A stretch of DNA of 64,000 bases. Origin: Dyella subtropica. Lineage in GTDB: Bacteria > Pseudomonadota > Gammaproteobacteria > Xanthomonadales > Rhodanobacteraceae. Position 1 is the stretch's first letter, and each line of letters begins with the position of its first letter. The stretch lies in the NCBI RefSeq assembly GCF_026283965.1, contig NZ_JAPDPD010000010.1:62001-126000 (forward strand), written 5' to 3'. Below the pieces are notes generated by a model. That model worked only from the letters and a program-made list of their open reading frames with translations. It was not told the DNA's origin and did not search any database. Position numbers and translations under genes: made by a program. Shown one piece after another: positions 52,237-60,934 of the stretch.

Positions 52237-54942
52237 GTGAGTAGATACCTGCCCGTTATCGCCAAGCCACGTATGAGCTCGTCGGTGGAGGTATCTTCCA
52301 CCGGCCGCGGCATGACGCTCGTGCATATGCCGGGAGAATTGCACTACAGCACGGCGCCAGCGCAACGTCACGCGACGGATGCAGGATCACCGGGCATAGT
52401 CCCCGCACCGTTAACCGAAGCCGATGTGATGGGTGCGCGTGCCGCAAACTTTTCGGCGGCCAACTCCTCTGCGATCGTGCCTGTTGTATCTACCTCAGTC
52501 GGGCCCGGCGTGATGCAGTGCTATTTCGCGACATCCGCAACCCGCAAGCTCAGCGCCTTATCATTGAAGCGCGCGCGAGACTACGTCGCTGCATTGAGGC
52601 CGGATCTTTCCGCGCAATTTGCGGATATCGAGCGTGATGAGGATAAAAGGACTCTTATCGATACCTGGTTGACCGAGCATATACGGGTCACCATGCGCGA
52701 TGTCGACGACTGGGCCAGGGGTGTCGTTCGCAGCGTGCCGCTGGTGTTGAGGACAACGAAGGCAGTGGTACGTGGCAGTGGCGATGTTCCCTCCGATGCC
52801 GACGACGAATTGCTCGAATTCCAAATTGGCTTGGATGAGGACGAATACACGGCGGGTGAATTGGAGGCGTTATATCGTCAGCTGCGCGAGCGTGATGCGC
52901 CGCATGATGCTGCGCGGCGGGAACTGGTCCTGGTGCAGAGCCTGACGCTTGAGCAGCGTGCCGAAGATGCGGATAGAGAGAAAGGTAAGCGCCAGCACTA
53001 TGAAAACCCTTACTTCAGCGACAGTGACTCTGACTCCGGTACGGATACCGACGGTAGCGACACCGAAGACGAAGCTCAGTACGTCGCCAGCGATGCTCGG
53101 AAAAAGGCAACGGCAAAGCGGATCGCGCGCGAGTCGGTGCTGCTCAAGCCAAAGGCGGCGACGACCAAGCTATCGAAGCTGGTCGAAACAACGAAACTAA
53201 GTGATTCCGACATCGAGGAAGCAGAGAGCTCCAGGCAGGACGCCATCAATAAAGTGATATTCAAAAAGGGCCAGAGGCCACCGAAGCTCTTTCGCAAGAG
53301 CCCCAAGTTTCTTTATCCAAGCGTCAAGGTTGCTGATAGAGCAGCGCTTCCTACAAAGCCGACCGCGCAGGAGGCCGAAGATCTGGCCAAGCTCAATGAG
53401 CTCCTGGCCGGAGGTTTGTCCATCGGTGATGCGGAAAGACAGCTCGCCTCACGCTTTGTCGTCGCCCAATACCGGGGGCTGTTCTATTCTCACAAGAGCT
53501 TTACGAAGCGCAAGCGAGCTCGCCATCGCGGGCTGGACGAAAGAAACCAGCCAGCGTTCTCCAGCGCTGCTCTGGATGAAGGGTCCTTGGGCCCCGGCGG
53601 CTTTTACTATCTCAATAGTGCCGAAGGGAGGGAGGGGGCGCGTAATGCTTATCAAAGCCAGATCCTTGAGGTTGCCGAAAGCATCAAGCAGACATTGCTG
53701 GCCTTGCGAGCGCCGAAGCCAAAAGAGTCGCTCGAACCAACCCGCAAGGCAGTCGGGCGTGCCACGGAGAATTTCAAACCCACGTCGTTGGCCGACATCA
53801 GTACACACTTCTATAGCCAGAATTATGATGCCTACCACAAGGCGCTTGGCCAATTTGTCAGTGGCGATCTGGATGAAGAAGATCCACTGTATCCCTTGTT
53901 TGAGGGTCTGACGGGCGGTGGCAACCCCAAAGTATCCACAGGTGACGTGCCTACTCACGCTGCTCGCTACGCCTATGGCTTGAAGCCGTATAAAGGCCAT
54001 GAAAGCGAAGTGCTGGAGCCCGAGTACGACGAGCACGGCACACCCAAACATCCCTATTCCGGACGTATATACGTCTCGCTACATCCGTTGACGGACTATG
54101 AAGAGAACGGGCCAGAAGCGCTGGTTGAACTGCAGCGGCAAAAGCGTATCAATATCGGGCAAGTGATCTTGCCAGAGCGCGAGACGCCTTTTGAAGGTTA
54201 CCTTGGCGCTGGCCGGATAAAACATCAGCTGGCGGCGAAGTTTCCCGATTTCCGCAGACCCTATAAAACCGTTTACGCGGAAAAATATGGGCTTTCGAAG
54301 GAAACGTTCGATGGGTTCCGTGAAGCCATACGGGCGACTGATCCGGGAAGTGATGAGCGCATATTCGTGGAGGCGCTGCTATCGACTTTCCTCGCCATGC
54401 ATGCGGAAATTCGTGCCATTGAAAAGGCGGAGATCATTGCGCGCGAGAATCAGTCGCGGCTGATTTATCGAACCGGACCGAAGTCGTTCGGTATAGCCCC
54501 ACTACCGCTCGGTGATAAGGCGTCTTCATCTTCCTCCTCGTCTTCCCGGTCCACCACGCGAAAGGCGGATGCTGGTGCAAAGAAGGCTGTGCGTAAGCGC
54601 GCGATAAAAAGTGGTTCGCCGTCTTCATCTTCTCGGTCCACCACGCCGTCACCACGCGCGAGTGCATCGAAAACTGTGCGTAAGCGGCCGGCCAAGAAGT
54701 CTTTATCGTCACCATCATCGTCCAGTTCGCTCCCAACACCGTTAACGGCTGCAGTAACGACAGGAGGGACAAAGCGTAAGCAGCCTGCGCTTTCATCCTC
54801 ATCTTCGCCCTCGATAAAGTCGACGGCAGCGGATGAGGTCGACGATTTGCCGCAGGATGCCAGCACGGCAACGGAGCCTACCCTGAAGCCATCTAAACGA
54901 AAGACCAAGAGACCGAGAATCATCCCGGAGGACGAACCGTGA
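52237..54942 (+). CDS. Unrecognised 901-residue protein with acidic and basic low-complexity tracts
   Basis: No family is recognised, and there is no signal peptide or membrane helix. Ser/Thr-rich N-terminus; an acidic run near residues 259-281 ('SDSDSDSGTDTDGSDTEDE'); a middle region with 'FRKSPKFLYPSVKV', 'GGFYYLNSAEGREGARNAY', 'GRIYVSLHPLTDYEENG' and 'ILPERETPFEGYLGAG' that looks folded; and a C-terminal tail from about 768 made of poly-Ser blocks and basic clusters (KKAVRKR, KTVRKRPAKK, KRKTKRPR) repeated about every 35 residues. Basic clusters like these serve as nuclear-localisation signals in eukaryotes. GC is lower than in neighbours (52% and 57% in two counted 60-base lines). Start GTG 52237 is uncertain; ATG 52273 is possible. 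A secreted effector is an inference. Confidence 0.8.
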   Translation: MSRYLPVIAKPRMSSSVEVSSTGRGMTLVHMPGELHYSTAPAQRHATDAGSPGIVPAPLTEADVMGARAANFSAANSSAIVPVVSTSVGPGVMQCYFATSATRKLSALSLKRARDYVAALRPDLSAQFADIERDEDKRTLIDTWLTEHIRVTMRDVDDWARGVVRSVPLVLRTTKAVVRGSGDVPSDADDELLEFQIGLDEDEYTAGELEALYRQLRERDAPHDAARRELVLVQSLTLEQRAEDADREKGKRQHYENPYFSDSDSDSGTDTDGSDTEDEAQYVASDARKKATAKRIARESVLLKPKAATTKLSKLVETTKLSDSDIEEAESSRQDAINKVIFKKGQRPPKLFRKSPKFLYPSVKVADRAALPTKPTAQEAEDLAKLNELLAGGLSIGDAERQLASRFVVAQYRGLFYSHKSFTKRKRARHRGLDERNQPAFSSAALDEGSLGPGGFYYLNSAEGREGARNAYQSQILEVAESIKQTLLALRAPKPKESLEPTRKAVGRATENFKPTSLADISTHFYSQNYDAYHKALGQFVSGDLDEEDPLYPLFEGLTGGGNPKVSTGDVPTHAARYAYGLKPYKGHESEVLEPEYDEHGTPKHPYSGRIYVSLHPLTDYEENGPEALVELQRQKRINIGQVILPERETPFEGYLGAGRIKHQLAAKFPDFRRPYKTVYAEKYGLSKETFDGFREAIRATDPGSDERIFVEALLSTFLAMHAEIRAIEKAEIIARENQSRLIYRTGPKSFGIAPLPLGDKASSSSSSSSRSTTRKADAGAKKAVRKRAIKSGSPSSSSRSTTPSPRASASKTVRKRPAKKSLSSPSSSSSLPTPLTAAVTTGGTKRKQPALSSSSSPSIKSTAADEVDDLPQDASTATEPTLKPSKRKTKRPRIIPEDEP

Positions 54943-54953
54943 CTGGGCTTTGC

Positions 54954-54980
54954 GCCCGCGCACACGCAGCGCGGGCTTGA
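54954..54980 (+). terminator. Weak terminator-like hairpin after the 901-residue gene
   Basis: GCCCGCGC (54954-54961) pairs perfectly with GCGCGGGC (54969-54976) around a seven-base loop, 12 bases after the stop; only TT follows. Possible factor-independent terminator of poor quality. Confidence 0.4.
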
Positions 54981-55148
54981 TCGATATCGGGGCCTACCAG
55001 CACCCTGACCTGGGCCGATGGTCTCGACGGGCCGGGGCGGTTCGCCTCCTGCCTGTCGAATGCCGACCGGGAGACGGAAGGCGGTTGGCTTGTCACGCGC
55101 CGGCCAGAAGACCAAGCTTGGCTTCTGTTTCGGCAGGGAGACGATCAC

Positions 55149-56168
55149 GTGGAATGGGTGGATCTGCGCAGCGATACGGTGACCCGGCCCACGCCCGCGA
55201 TGCGAGCGGCGATGGTGGCGGCAGACGTGGGCGACGATGTTTATGGGGAGGACCCGACGGTCAATGCGCTGCAGGCGCGGCTGGCGGCGGACCTTGGTTT
55301 CGAGGCGGGGTTGTTTGTGCCTACGGGCACGCAGTCCAATCTGCTGGCGCTGATGTCGCACTGCGAGCGTGGCGACGAATATTTGGTTGGCGCCGATGCG
55401 CATACCTACAAGTTCGAAGGCGGCGGCGCGGCGGTGCTGGGCTCGATCCAGCCGCAGCCGATGGCGCATGATGCCGATGGCACGCTGCCGTTGGACAAGC
55501 TGGCTGCGGCGATCAAGCCGATCGATCCGCACTTCGCTCGCACGCGTTTGCTTGCTTTAGAAAACACCTGGCATGGTCGGGTGTTGCCGTTGGGCTATCT
55601 GCGGGCCGCGCGCGATTTTGCCCGCGAGCGAGGGCTGGGTTTTCATCTCGATGGCGCGCGGCTGTTCAACGCGGCGGTGGCTAGTGGCGTGCCGGCGCGT
55701 GAGATTGCGGCTCTGTTCGACAGCTTGTCGGTGTGTCTGTCGAAGGGGCTGGGTGCGCCGGTGGGCTCGGTGTTGCTGGGATCGGCGGCGCTGATCGACA
55801 AGGCGCGGCGCTGGCGCAAGGTGGCCGGTGGTGGCTGGCGCCAGGCGGGCATGTTGGCGGCGGCGGGGATGTATGCGCTGAATCATCATGTGGCGCGGCT
55901 GGCGGAGGACCATGCGCGTGCGGTGTCGCTCGCCGAGCAGCTTGGTCAGATCGCGGGCGTTCGATTGCTGGGGCAGTACACCAATATGGTGTTTATCGAT
56001 GTGCCGGCGGATCGCTTGCGCGATTTAGACACCCATTTGCGTGCGGCTGGGGTGCGCATCAGCATCGGTTATCTGCCCACGCTGCGGTTGGTGACGCATC
56101 TGGATGTCGACGATGCTGGTGTGGCGCGCACGGTGGAGGCGTTCCACGCCTTCTTTGCAGGCGGCTGA
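55149..56168 (+). CDS. ltaE: Low-specificity L-threonine aldolase
   Basis: A PLP enzyme that cleaves L-threonine and allo-threonine to glycine and acetaldehyde. 339 residues, family length. The N-terminal 'VDLRSDTVTRPTPAMRAAM' and 'VGDDVYGEDPTVNALQ' are signatures. The cofactor Lys is in 'SVCLSKGLGAPVGSVLLG', with 'HLDGARLFNAAVA' supplying the Asp that contacts the pyridine nitrogen. It starts at GTG 55149 with AGGGAG upstream. Monocistronic. Confidence 0.95.
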   Translation: MEWVDLRSDTVTRPTPAMRAAMVAADVGDDVYGEDPTVNALQARLAADLGFEAGLFVPTGTQSNLLALMSHCERGDEYLVGADAHTYKFEGGGAAVLGSIQPQPMAHDADGTLPLDKLAAAIKPIDPHFARTRLLALENTWHGRVLPLGYLRAARDFARERGLGFHLDGARLFNAAVASGVPAREIAALFDSLSVCLSKGLGAPVGSVLLGSAALIDKARRWRKVAGGGWRQAGMLAAAGMYALNHHVARLAEDHARAVSLAEQLGQIAGVRLLGQYTNMVFIDVPADRLRDLDTHLRAAGVRISIGYLPTLRLVTHLDVDDAGVARTVEAFHAFFAGG

Positions 56169-56213
56169 CGGCTGATGGTGCCCGCCCTTGGGATAAGGGC
56201 GGGCATCAAGCTC

Positions 56214-57155
56214 TCAATCCGGCACTCGCTCTCGAAATACATTCATCGTCGCGGGGCGCCTTCCGGGCGCCAGTGGCTGTTCCGCTGCGTGCCCCAGGGA
56301 GACCAGCAGCGCTACGGCCAGGTCGTCGCGCCGCTCGGCACCGATCGCCTGCTTCACCAGGGCTTCGTCCCAGCCGTTCATGGGGGACGTCGCCAGGCCC
56401 CGGCTTTGCGCGGCGAGCATGAAGAAGCTGGCGGCGATCATCGCGTCTTTGATCGCGTACTCGCGCAGTGCGCCACGAGCAGCCAATGCTTCCTGGAACG
56501 ATTGCGATTCGGCGGCGAAGAAGTTGGCGAAGGCCTCGCTCCAGGCGCCGTTGGTGCGAGCCAGATTCACGATGTCGGAGCGATCGTGCGTGTGCGCCAT
56601 GCAGTCGGCAAGAAAGACCACCATCACCGGTGCCTCTTGAGGCTGTGGCTGCCCACCGGTGGCGTGCGCCAAGGCCTGACGTCCGCCTTCGCTGGTGACG
56701 ATCACCAGCTGGCGATCCTGCAGGTTCCAGCTCGACGGTGCGGCGAGCGTGAGTTCGATGAGTTCGTCCAGCACGCGCGGATCGACCGCGTCAGGGCGGT
56801 AGTGACGCACCGCGCGTCGCTGACGGATGGCGTCGGCGACGGACAGGCTGGCTCCTTGGGTTCGGGGTAGCGCAGCTTTTTCCTCATAGCGGGACACCGC
56901 CGGTGGCGCCTGTAGTAGCTGGGCGAAGCGCGCCAGGGCGTGTTGCACAGGTGGCGAGGCCATGTGCTGCTCGAAGGCAAGGTGGTCGCGGTAGTGCTCG
57001 CTGACCTGGAAGCGGGTGGGGTCGTCGAGGTGTTGGCGCACGCTGTAGGCGAGGGCGCCATCCTCGGCGGCGGTGGTTCTGGCGAGGTCGGCAAGCAAGG
57101 CGTGCACGGTGCCGATCGAATCCTCACGCGCTTGCAGTTCGGCAACGAAGATCAT
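56214..57155 (-). CDS. Fusion of an ABM monooxygenase-like domain and a nitroreductase
   Basis: 313 residues in two parts. Residues 1-95 are an antibiotic-biosynthesis-monooxygenase (ABM) type ferredoxin-like domain ('EDGALAYSVRQHLDDPTRFQVSEHYRDHLAFEQHM'). Residues 105-313 are a nitroreductase-family FMN domain ('AIRQRRAVRHYRPDAVD', 'APSSWNLQDRQLVIV', 'AASFFMLAAQSRGLATSPMNGWDEALVKQAIG'). A single frame without interruption covers both, so the fusion is real. It probably reduces quinones or nitroaromatics with NAD(P)H. It lies 36 bases downstream of an AraC regulator on the same strand, which may control it. Confidence 0.9.
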   Translation of the reverse strand: MIFVAELQAREDSIGTVHALLADLARTTAAEDGALAYSVRQHLDDPTRFQVSEHYRDHLAFEQHMASPPVQHALARFAQLLQAPPAVSRYEEKAALPRTQGASLSVADAIRQRRAVRHYRPDAVDPRVLDELIELTLAAPSSWNLQDRQLVIVTSEGGRQALAHATGGQPQPQEAPVMVVFLADCMAHTHDRSDIVNLARTNGAWSEAFANFFAAESQSFQEALAARGALREYAIKDAMIAASFFMLAAQSRGLATSPMNGWDEALVKQAIGAERRDDLAVALLVSLGHAAEQPLAPGRRPATMNVFRERVPD

Positions 57156-57191
57156 GGCGTGGCTCCTGGGGAAGGGAGCCGCCAGCCTCGG

Positions 57192-58013
57192 TCATTTCGG
57201 CCAGGGCGGATTGTAGAAATGCGAATAGTCCGGCGCGACGCGGCGCAGCTCGCCAGGCGTGAAGCCGGTGAGTTCGCGGAACTCGCGCACCTGCTGCGCC
57301 TGGTCGTAGTAGGCCGTGTCGATCAGGGTGGTGAGTGTGGCCTGGGGTAATGTGGTCTGGGGCGGTGCCAGCAGCAGGCTGCGGATCGAGCGGCGCAGGC
57401 GTGCCAGCCGGCGAAAGCGCGCGGGCGTCAGTCCAGTGGCCGCGCGGAAGCGCTTTTCCAGCTGGCGTGCGCCGAGGCCGACGTCTCGTGCGATGTCGGC
57501 TACGCGCGATGGCTGTTGCAGCAACGTACCGACCGCCAAGTCGATGGCGGCGCCGCGACGAGGGCGCTGGCGCTGTGCCAGGAAAAAGCTATCCAGCAGC
57601 GCTACGCGTTCGTCCATGGAGGACGCCTGCGCGATCTGTTCGAGCAAATCGTTCGCGGCTTCGCCCCAGACATCCGTCGCCGCGATGAAGCTGTCGGCGA
57701 ACAAGGTGACCGGCATGCCAGTGAGCTGAGTGCCTGCGCCCGCCTTTATACGTACGGCGATGAAACCCAGTCCACCGTGTTGGAACAATTCCACCGGCTG
57801 CGTGCGAACACAGCTCAGGTGCGCCTGTGGCAAGGTGTCCATGCCGCAGTCGTTGCGTGCGGCAAACGGACGGCCGTAATGGAAGAAAATCTCCAGTCCG
57901 CCCGGACTGGGCATCAACGGCAGCAGGCGAAGCGCGTCTGCGCCTTCCCAGCTCCAGTAGCGATCGATGACTGATCTCAACGGTGCGGCGGGAAGGCGGT
58001 GAACGATCTTCAT
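57192..58013 (-). CDS. AraC-family transcriptional regulator
   Basis: 273 residues. The N-terminal part ('LRSVIDRYWSWEG', 'PLMPSPGGLEIFFHYG') is the DUF6597-type sensor domain common in this group. The C-terminal DNA-binding domain has two helix-turn-helices ('SRVADIARDVGLGARQLEKRFRAATGLTPARF' and 'TTLIDTAYYDQAQQVREFRELTGFTPGELRR'). It probably regulates the following ABM-nitroreductase gene, with which it forms a two-gene unit. The inducer is unknown. Confidence 0.92.
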   Translation of the reverse strand: MKIVHRLPAAPLRSVIDRYWSWEGADALRLLPLMPSPGGLEIFFHYGRPFAARNDCGMDTLPQAHLSCVRTQPVELFQHGGLGFIAVRIKAGAGTQLTGMPVTLFADSFIAATDVWGEAANDLLEQIAQASSMDERVALLDSFFLAQRQRPRRGAAIDLAVGTLLQQPSRVADIARDVGLGARQLEKRFRAATGLTPARFRRLARLRRSIRSLLLAPPQTTLPQATLTTLIDTAYYDQAQQVREFRELTGFTPGELRRVAPDYSHFYNPPWPK

Positions 58014-58031
58014 GTCGTCCTGGGTGTTGGC

Positions 58032-59285
58032 TCAGCCGACGGCTTGGTCGAAGCGCCGAATGAAGTCGCGCACCTGCGGATAGACGACTTCGCGCCAGCG
58101 TCGGCCGCTGAAGATGCCGTAGTGGCCGGCGCCTTCGATCACCTTGTGCGCGCGATGATCGGCGGGAATGCCGCTGCACAGGTCATGCGCGGCTTCGGTC
58201 TGGCCGAGGCCGGAGATGTCGTCCAGTTCGCCTTCCACGGTGAGCAGGGCGCTGTGTTTGATCGCGCTGGGTTTCACGCGCTCGCCCGCCACATCCCACA
58301 GGCCACGCGGCAGCAGGGCTTGCTGGAACACGGTGCTGATGGTGTCGAGGTAGTACTCGGCCGGCATGTCGAGTACGGCGTTGTATTCGTCGTAGAACTT
58401 GCGGTGCGCCTGCGCGTCGTCAAGGTCGCCGCGCAACAGGTCCAGGTAGAAATCCCAGTGCGAGTTGAGGTGGCGATTGGGGTTCATCGCGACGAAGCCG
58501 GCGTGCTGTAGGAAGCCGGGATACACCTCGCGCCCGCGGCCGGGATAGTTTGACGGTACGGTGTGGATCAGGTTGCCCTTGAACCAGCTCAGCGGCTGCT
58601 TGATAGCGAGGTTGTTGACGCCGGTGGGGTTGCTGCGTGGTTCGATCGGGCCGCCCATCATGGTCAGGCTGAGCGGGGTGTCTTCACCGCGCGCGGCCAT
58701 CAGCGACACGGCGGCGAGCACCGGCACGGTGGGCTGGCACACCGAGATCACGTGCAGGCGGCGCGCGCCGATGTGGCGGATGAATTCCTCGATGTAGGCC
58801 ACGTAGTCATCGAGATGGAACGTGCCTTCGCTGGTAGGCACCATGCGCGCGTCGACCCAGTCGGTGATGAACACCTTGTGGTCACGCAGCAGGGTGCGCA
58901 CGGTGTCGCGCAGCAGGGTCGAGTGATGACCGGAGAGTGGCGCGACCACCAGCACGACCGGGTCGGTCTTGAGCTTTTCGATGGTGTCCGGATCGTCGCT
59001 GAAGCGCTTGAAGCGCTTGAGCTGGCAGAACGGCTTGTCCAGTGCCACGCGCTCGACGATAGCGATCTCCTGGCCGTGAGCCTCTACCTGGTGGATGCCG
59101 AAAGCGGGCTTTTCGTACTCCTTGCCCAGGCGATGCAGCAGCTCGTAGCCAGCCGCCATGCGCTGGGCGCCGGGGATGTGGGCGAAAGGACTGGCTTGGT
59201 CGGCGAGCATCCGTGCGCTGGCGTCCGCGTAGTAGCTGAGCGGGCCGAGGATCGAGCGTTGCCACTCGTGGATCTGGTAGAGCAT
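58032..59285 (-). CDS. phaZ: Intracellular polyhydroxyalkanoate depolymerase
   Basis: Mobilises stored polyhydroxybutyrate. 417 residues. It belongs to the intracellular type with a Cys nucleophile: Cys183 in 'HVISVCQPTVPVL', the same position as in the well-studied Cupriavidus enzyme, in place of a lipase-box Ser. The acid and base residues lie in the 'VEGELDDISGLGQT' and 'EGAGHYGIFSGRRWREVVYPQVRDFI' blocks. No signal peptide, as expected. The frame is open 113 codons upstream, but family length fixes ATG 59285. No PHA synthase gene is in this window. Confidence 0.93.
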   Translation of the reverse strand: MLYQIHEWQRSILGPLSYYADASARMLADQASPFAHIPGAQRMAAGYELLHRLGKEYEKPAFGIHQVEAHGQEIAIVERVALDKPFCQLKRFKRFSDDPDTIEKLKTDPVVLVVAPLSGHHSTLLRDTVRTLLRDHKVFITDWVDARMVPTSEGTFHLDDYVAYIEEFIRHIGARRLHVISVCQPTVPVLAAVSLMAARGEDTPLSLTMMGGPIEPRSNPTGVNNLAIKQPLSWFKGNLIHTVPSNYPGRGREVYPGFLQHAGFVAMNPNRHLNSHWDFYLDLLRGDLDDAQAHRKFYDEYNAVLDMPAEYYLDTISTVFQQALLPRGLWDVAGERVKPSAIKHSALLTVEGELDDISGLGQTEAAHDLCSGIPADHRAHKVIEGAGHYGIFSGRRWREVVYPQVRDFIRRFDQAVG

Positions 59286-59385
59286 GGTGCGGGACCACCG
59301 GGGGTTCGAAAGACGGCATCTTACCCGGTCTGGCGGCGGTCTGCTGCGATGCCGCAAATCAGCTAGCTGTAGTTGAATCAGTTGC

Positions 59386-60135
59386 TTAGCGTTTGTGACA
59401 GACCAGAAGCAGCTCGTCCACACCCTCCGTATCGCCCATGCCGGGCCGCCATTGCAGCGGTTTCTGCAGGTGCAGTGCCAGCGGCATGAACACCCGGTTG
59501 TACCACCACATGGCGCGCTCTCGCTGATGGATGAGGTACCACTGACCCAGTTCGAGCAGACGCGAGGATTTGGGCTGCATGCCGTAGATGGCGCTGCGTT
59601 CGATGTAGAAGCCGTGCTGGGCAAGCAGGGTTTCGATTTGGGCCGGTTCGTAGCGGCGGCAGTGGCCGACGAAGTCGTCGAACGCGGTCCAGGCTTCGGG
59701 GTGCAGCGGCACCGACATCAGCAAGGTGGCGCCGGGTGCGGCGACGCGCGCCAGTTCCGCCAGGGCACTTTGGTCGTCAGCCACGTGCTCAAGGATGTCA
59801 AAGGCGCAGACCAGATCGAAGCTGGCATCGGCCCAGGGCAGGGCGCCAATCATGCCGTGCACGGCTTCCGCCCCGCGCTGGCCTAGCTTGCGGAGTGCGG
59901 CATGGCTGAGATCGACGAAGCGGGTGCCTTCGAGCGGCAGGCGGGGGCGCAGACCGGGGGCAACTTCCAGTCGGCGCGGCGCGGCTGTGGCCAGCTCGCT
60001 GACCAGTGGCCAGGTGTTGAAGCGTTCGGGTGGCACCAGCCGGGCTTCGGACCACAGCGATTCATAGAAGCTGTGATTGGTGCGGATCAGGTCGGCGTCG
60101 CTGGGGGGCTGAGTTAGAGCGCTTGGACTGGGCAT
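59386..60135 (-). CDS. SAM-dependent methyltransferase (class I)
   Basis: 249 residues with a Rossmann methyltransferase fold: motif I-like 'RRLEVAPGLRPRLP', the acidic end of strand 2 in 'FVDLSHAALRKLG', and 'FDLVCAFDILEHVADDQSALAELARVAAPGATLLMSVPLH' for motifs IV-VI. It is of the UbiE/methyltransferase-11 type. Motif I reads E-x-A-P-G, close to the usual E-x-G-x-G. Substrate unknown. It lies alone upstream of phaZ; a low-complexity repeat region lies beyond its start. Confidence 0.88.
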   Translation of the reverse strand: MPSPSALTQPPSDADLIRTNHSFYESLWSEARLVPPERFNTWPLVSELATAAPRRLEVAPGLRPRLPLEGTRFVDLSHAALRKLGQRGAEAVHGMIGALPWADASFDLVCAFDILEHVADDQSALAELARVAAPGATLLMSVPLHPEAWTAFDDFVGHCRRYEPAQIETLLAQHGFYIERSAIYGMQPKSSRLLELGQWYLIHQRERAMWWYNRVFMPLALHLQKPLQWRPGMGDTEGVDELLLVCHKR

Positions 60136-60206
60136 GACGGTTAGTGTCGCTCGGAGCGTGCTGAGGCGGGTGTGAAGCAGGTTGCTGGGAATGGGTGAGG
60201 TGGTCG

Positions 60207-60255
60207 CAAGGGCTTACCCCCTCCCAGCCTCCCCCTGCAAGCAAGGGGAGGAGCT
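60207..60255. repeat. Dispersed C/G-rich repeat, inverted and internally deleted copy
   Basis: The reverse complement of the copy at 60275-60346, but missing about 24 internal bases around the CCCACGGGAC block. The two face each other with 20 bases between, so the pair can fold into a long hairpin between the methyltransferase and RDD genes. Confidence 0.8.
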
Positions 60256-60274
60256 AAGAGCTCGCGACAACCTG

Positions 60275-60346
60275 CTCCCTCCCTTGCTTGCGACGCGAAG
60301 CTAGTCCCGTGGGACAGGGGAGGGCTGGGGAGGGGTAAGCCCTTGA
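60275..60346. repeat. Dispersed C/G-rich repeat, full copy
   Basis: It begins CTCCCTCCCTTGCTTGCGAC, includes CTAGTCCCGTGGGACAGG and ends GGTAAGCCCTTG, as at 16363-16434. No reading frame. Confidence 0.85.
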
Positions 60347-60392
60347 GAAAGCCCCTCCTCAGTCCAGCATCCGCAGACGCCAAAGCAAACCG

Positions 60393-60890
60393 TCAGCCGA
60401 TCCGCCGCAATTCCGTACTGGCCGCGATGTCGTGCATAGCGCGGCGGCGCGGATCGATCAACGCCATGGCGAACCATGCGGCCCAGGTGATGGCGACGGC
60501 CCATAGCGCACCGCGCGTACCGATCCATGGGGCGAGTTCCAGCAACAGCAGCGGCGCGCCCGCCACGATCAAGCGAATCAACGCCTGCGGCAGCGAGAGG
60601 CGACCGCCGTCAGCCCGCGTCACGCGGATGCGCCAAGGCCGCATGCCCAGCGTTTGCCCACCACGCAGCCACGACACCACGAAGTACGCCGATACCACCA
60701 GGCCTTGCAGCGGTTGATACCACCACGCGATGCGTGCGTGGTCGCCGGTGCTGATCAGCTGCCCGCCGGTGATGCGCTGGCAGACGTAGCCGACCACCAT
60801 CACCATCGCGATCACCGCGAGCAGGTCGTAGACCAGTGCGATCAGGCGTCGCCACAGCGGGCAGGGCGGGACTTGGAGGCTTGTGCTCAT
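60393..60890 (-). CDS. RDD-family membrane protein
   Basis: 165 residues with three or four membrane helices. The N-terminal RDD signature is recognisable as 'PLWRRLIALVYDLLAVIAMVMVVGYV', with the Arg and the double-Asp-like YDL. 'GQTLGMRPWRIRVTRADGG' is the second conserved loop. Some RDD proteins act as Na+/H+ antiporters; most have no known role. Its start is chosen at ATG 60890. It is divergent from xerD with only 44 bases between the starts. Confidence 0.88.
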   Translation of the reverse strand: MSTSLQVPPCPLWRRLIALVYDLLAVIAMVMVVGYVCQRITGGQLISTGDHARIAWWYQPLQGLVVSAYFVVSWLRGGQTLGMRPWRIRVTRADGGRLSLPQALIRLIVAGAPLLLLELAPWIGTRGALWAVAITWAAWFAMALIDPRRRAMHDIAASTELRRIG

Positions 60891-60934
60891 CGGTTCGCTT
60901 GCGTCGGGCGCGCGCAATGGCCAGCATCGCGCGC

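Noticed and set aside
54385-54450. An H-A-E triplet ('MHAEIRAIEKAEI') in the 901-residue protein, like the first motif of nucleic-acid deaminase toxins
   Set aside because: The second deaminase motif needs two zinc-binding cysteines downstream; none follow, and the only Cys I see in the whole protein is near residue 95, so the zinc site cannot form in the usual way.
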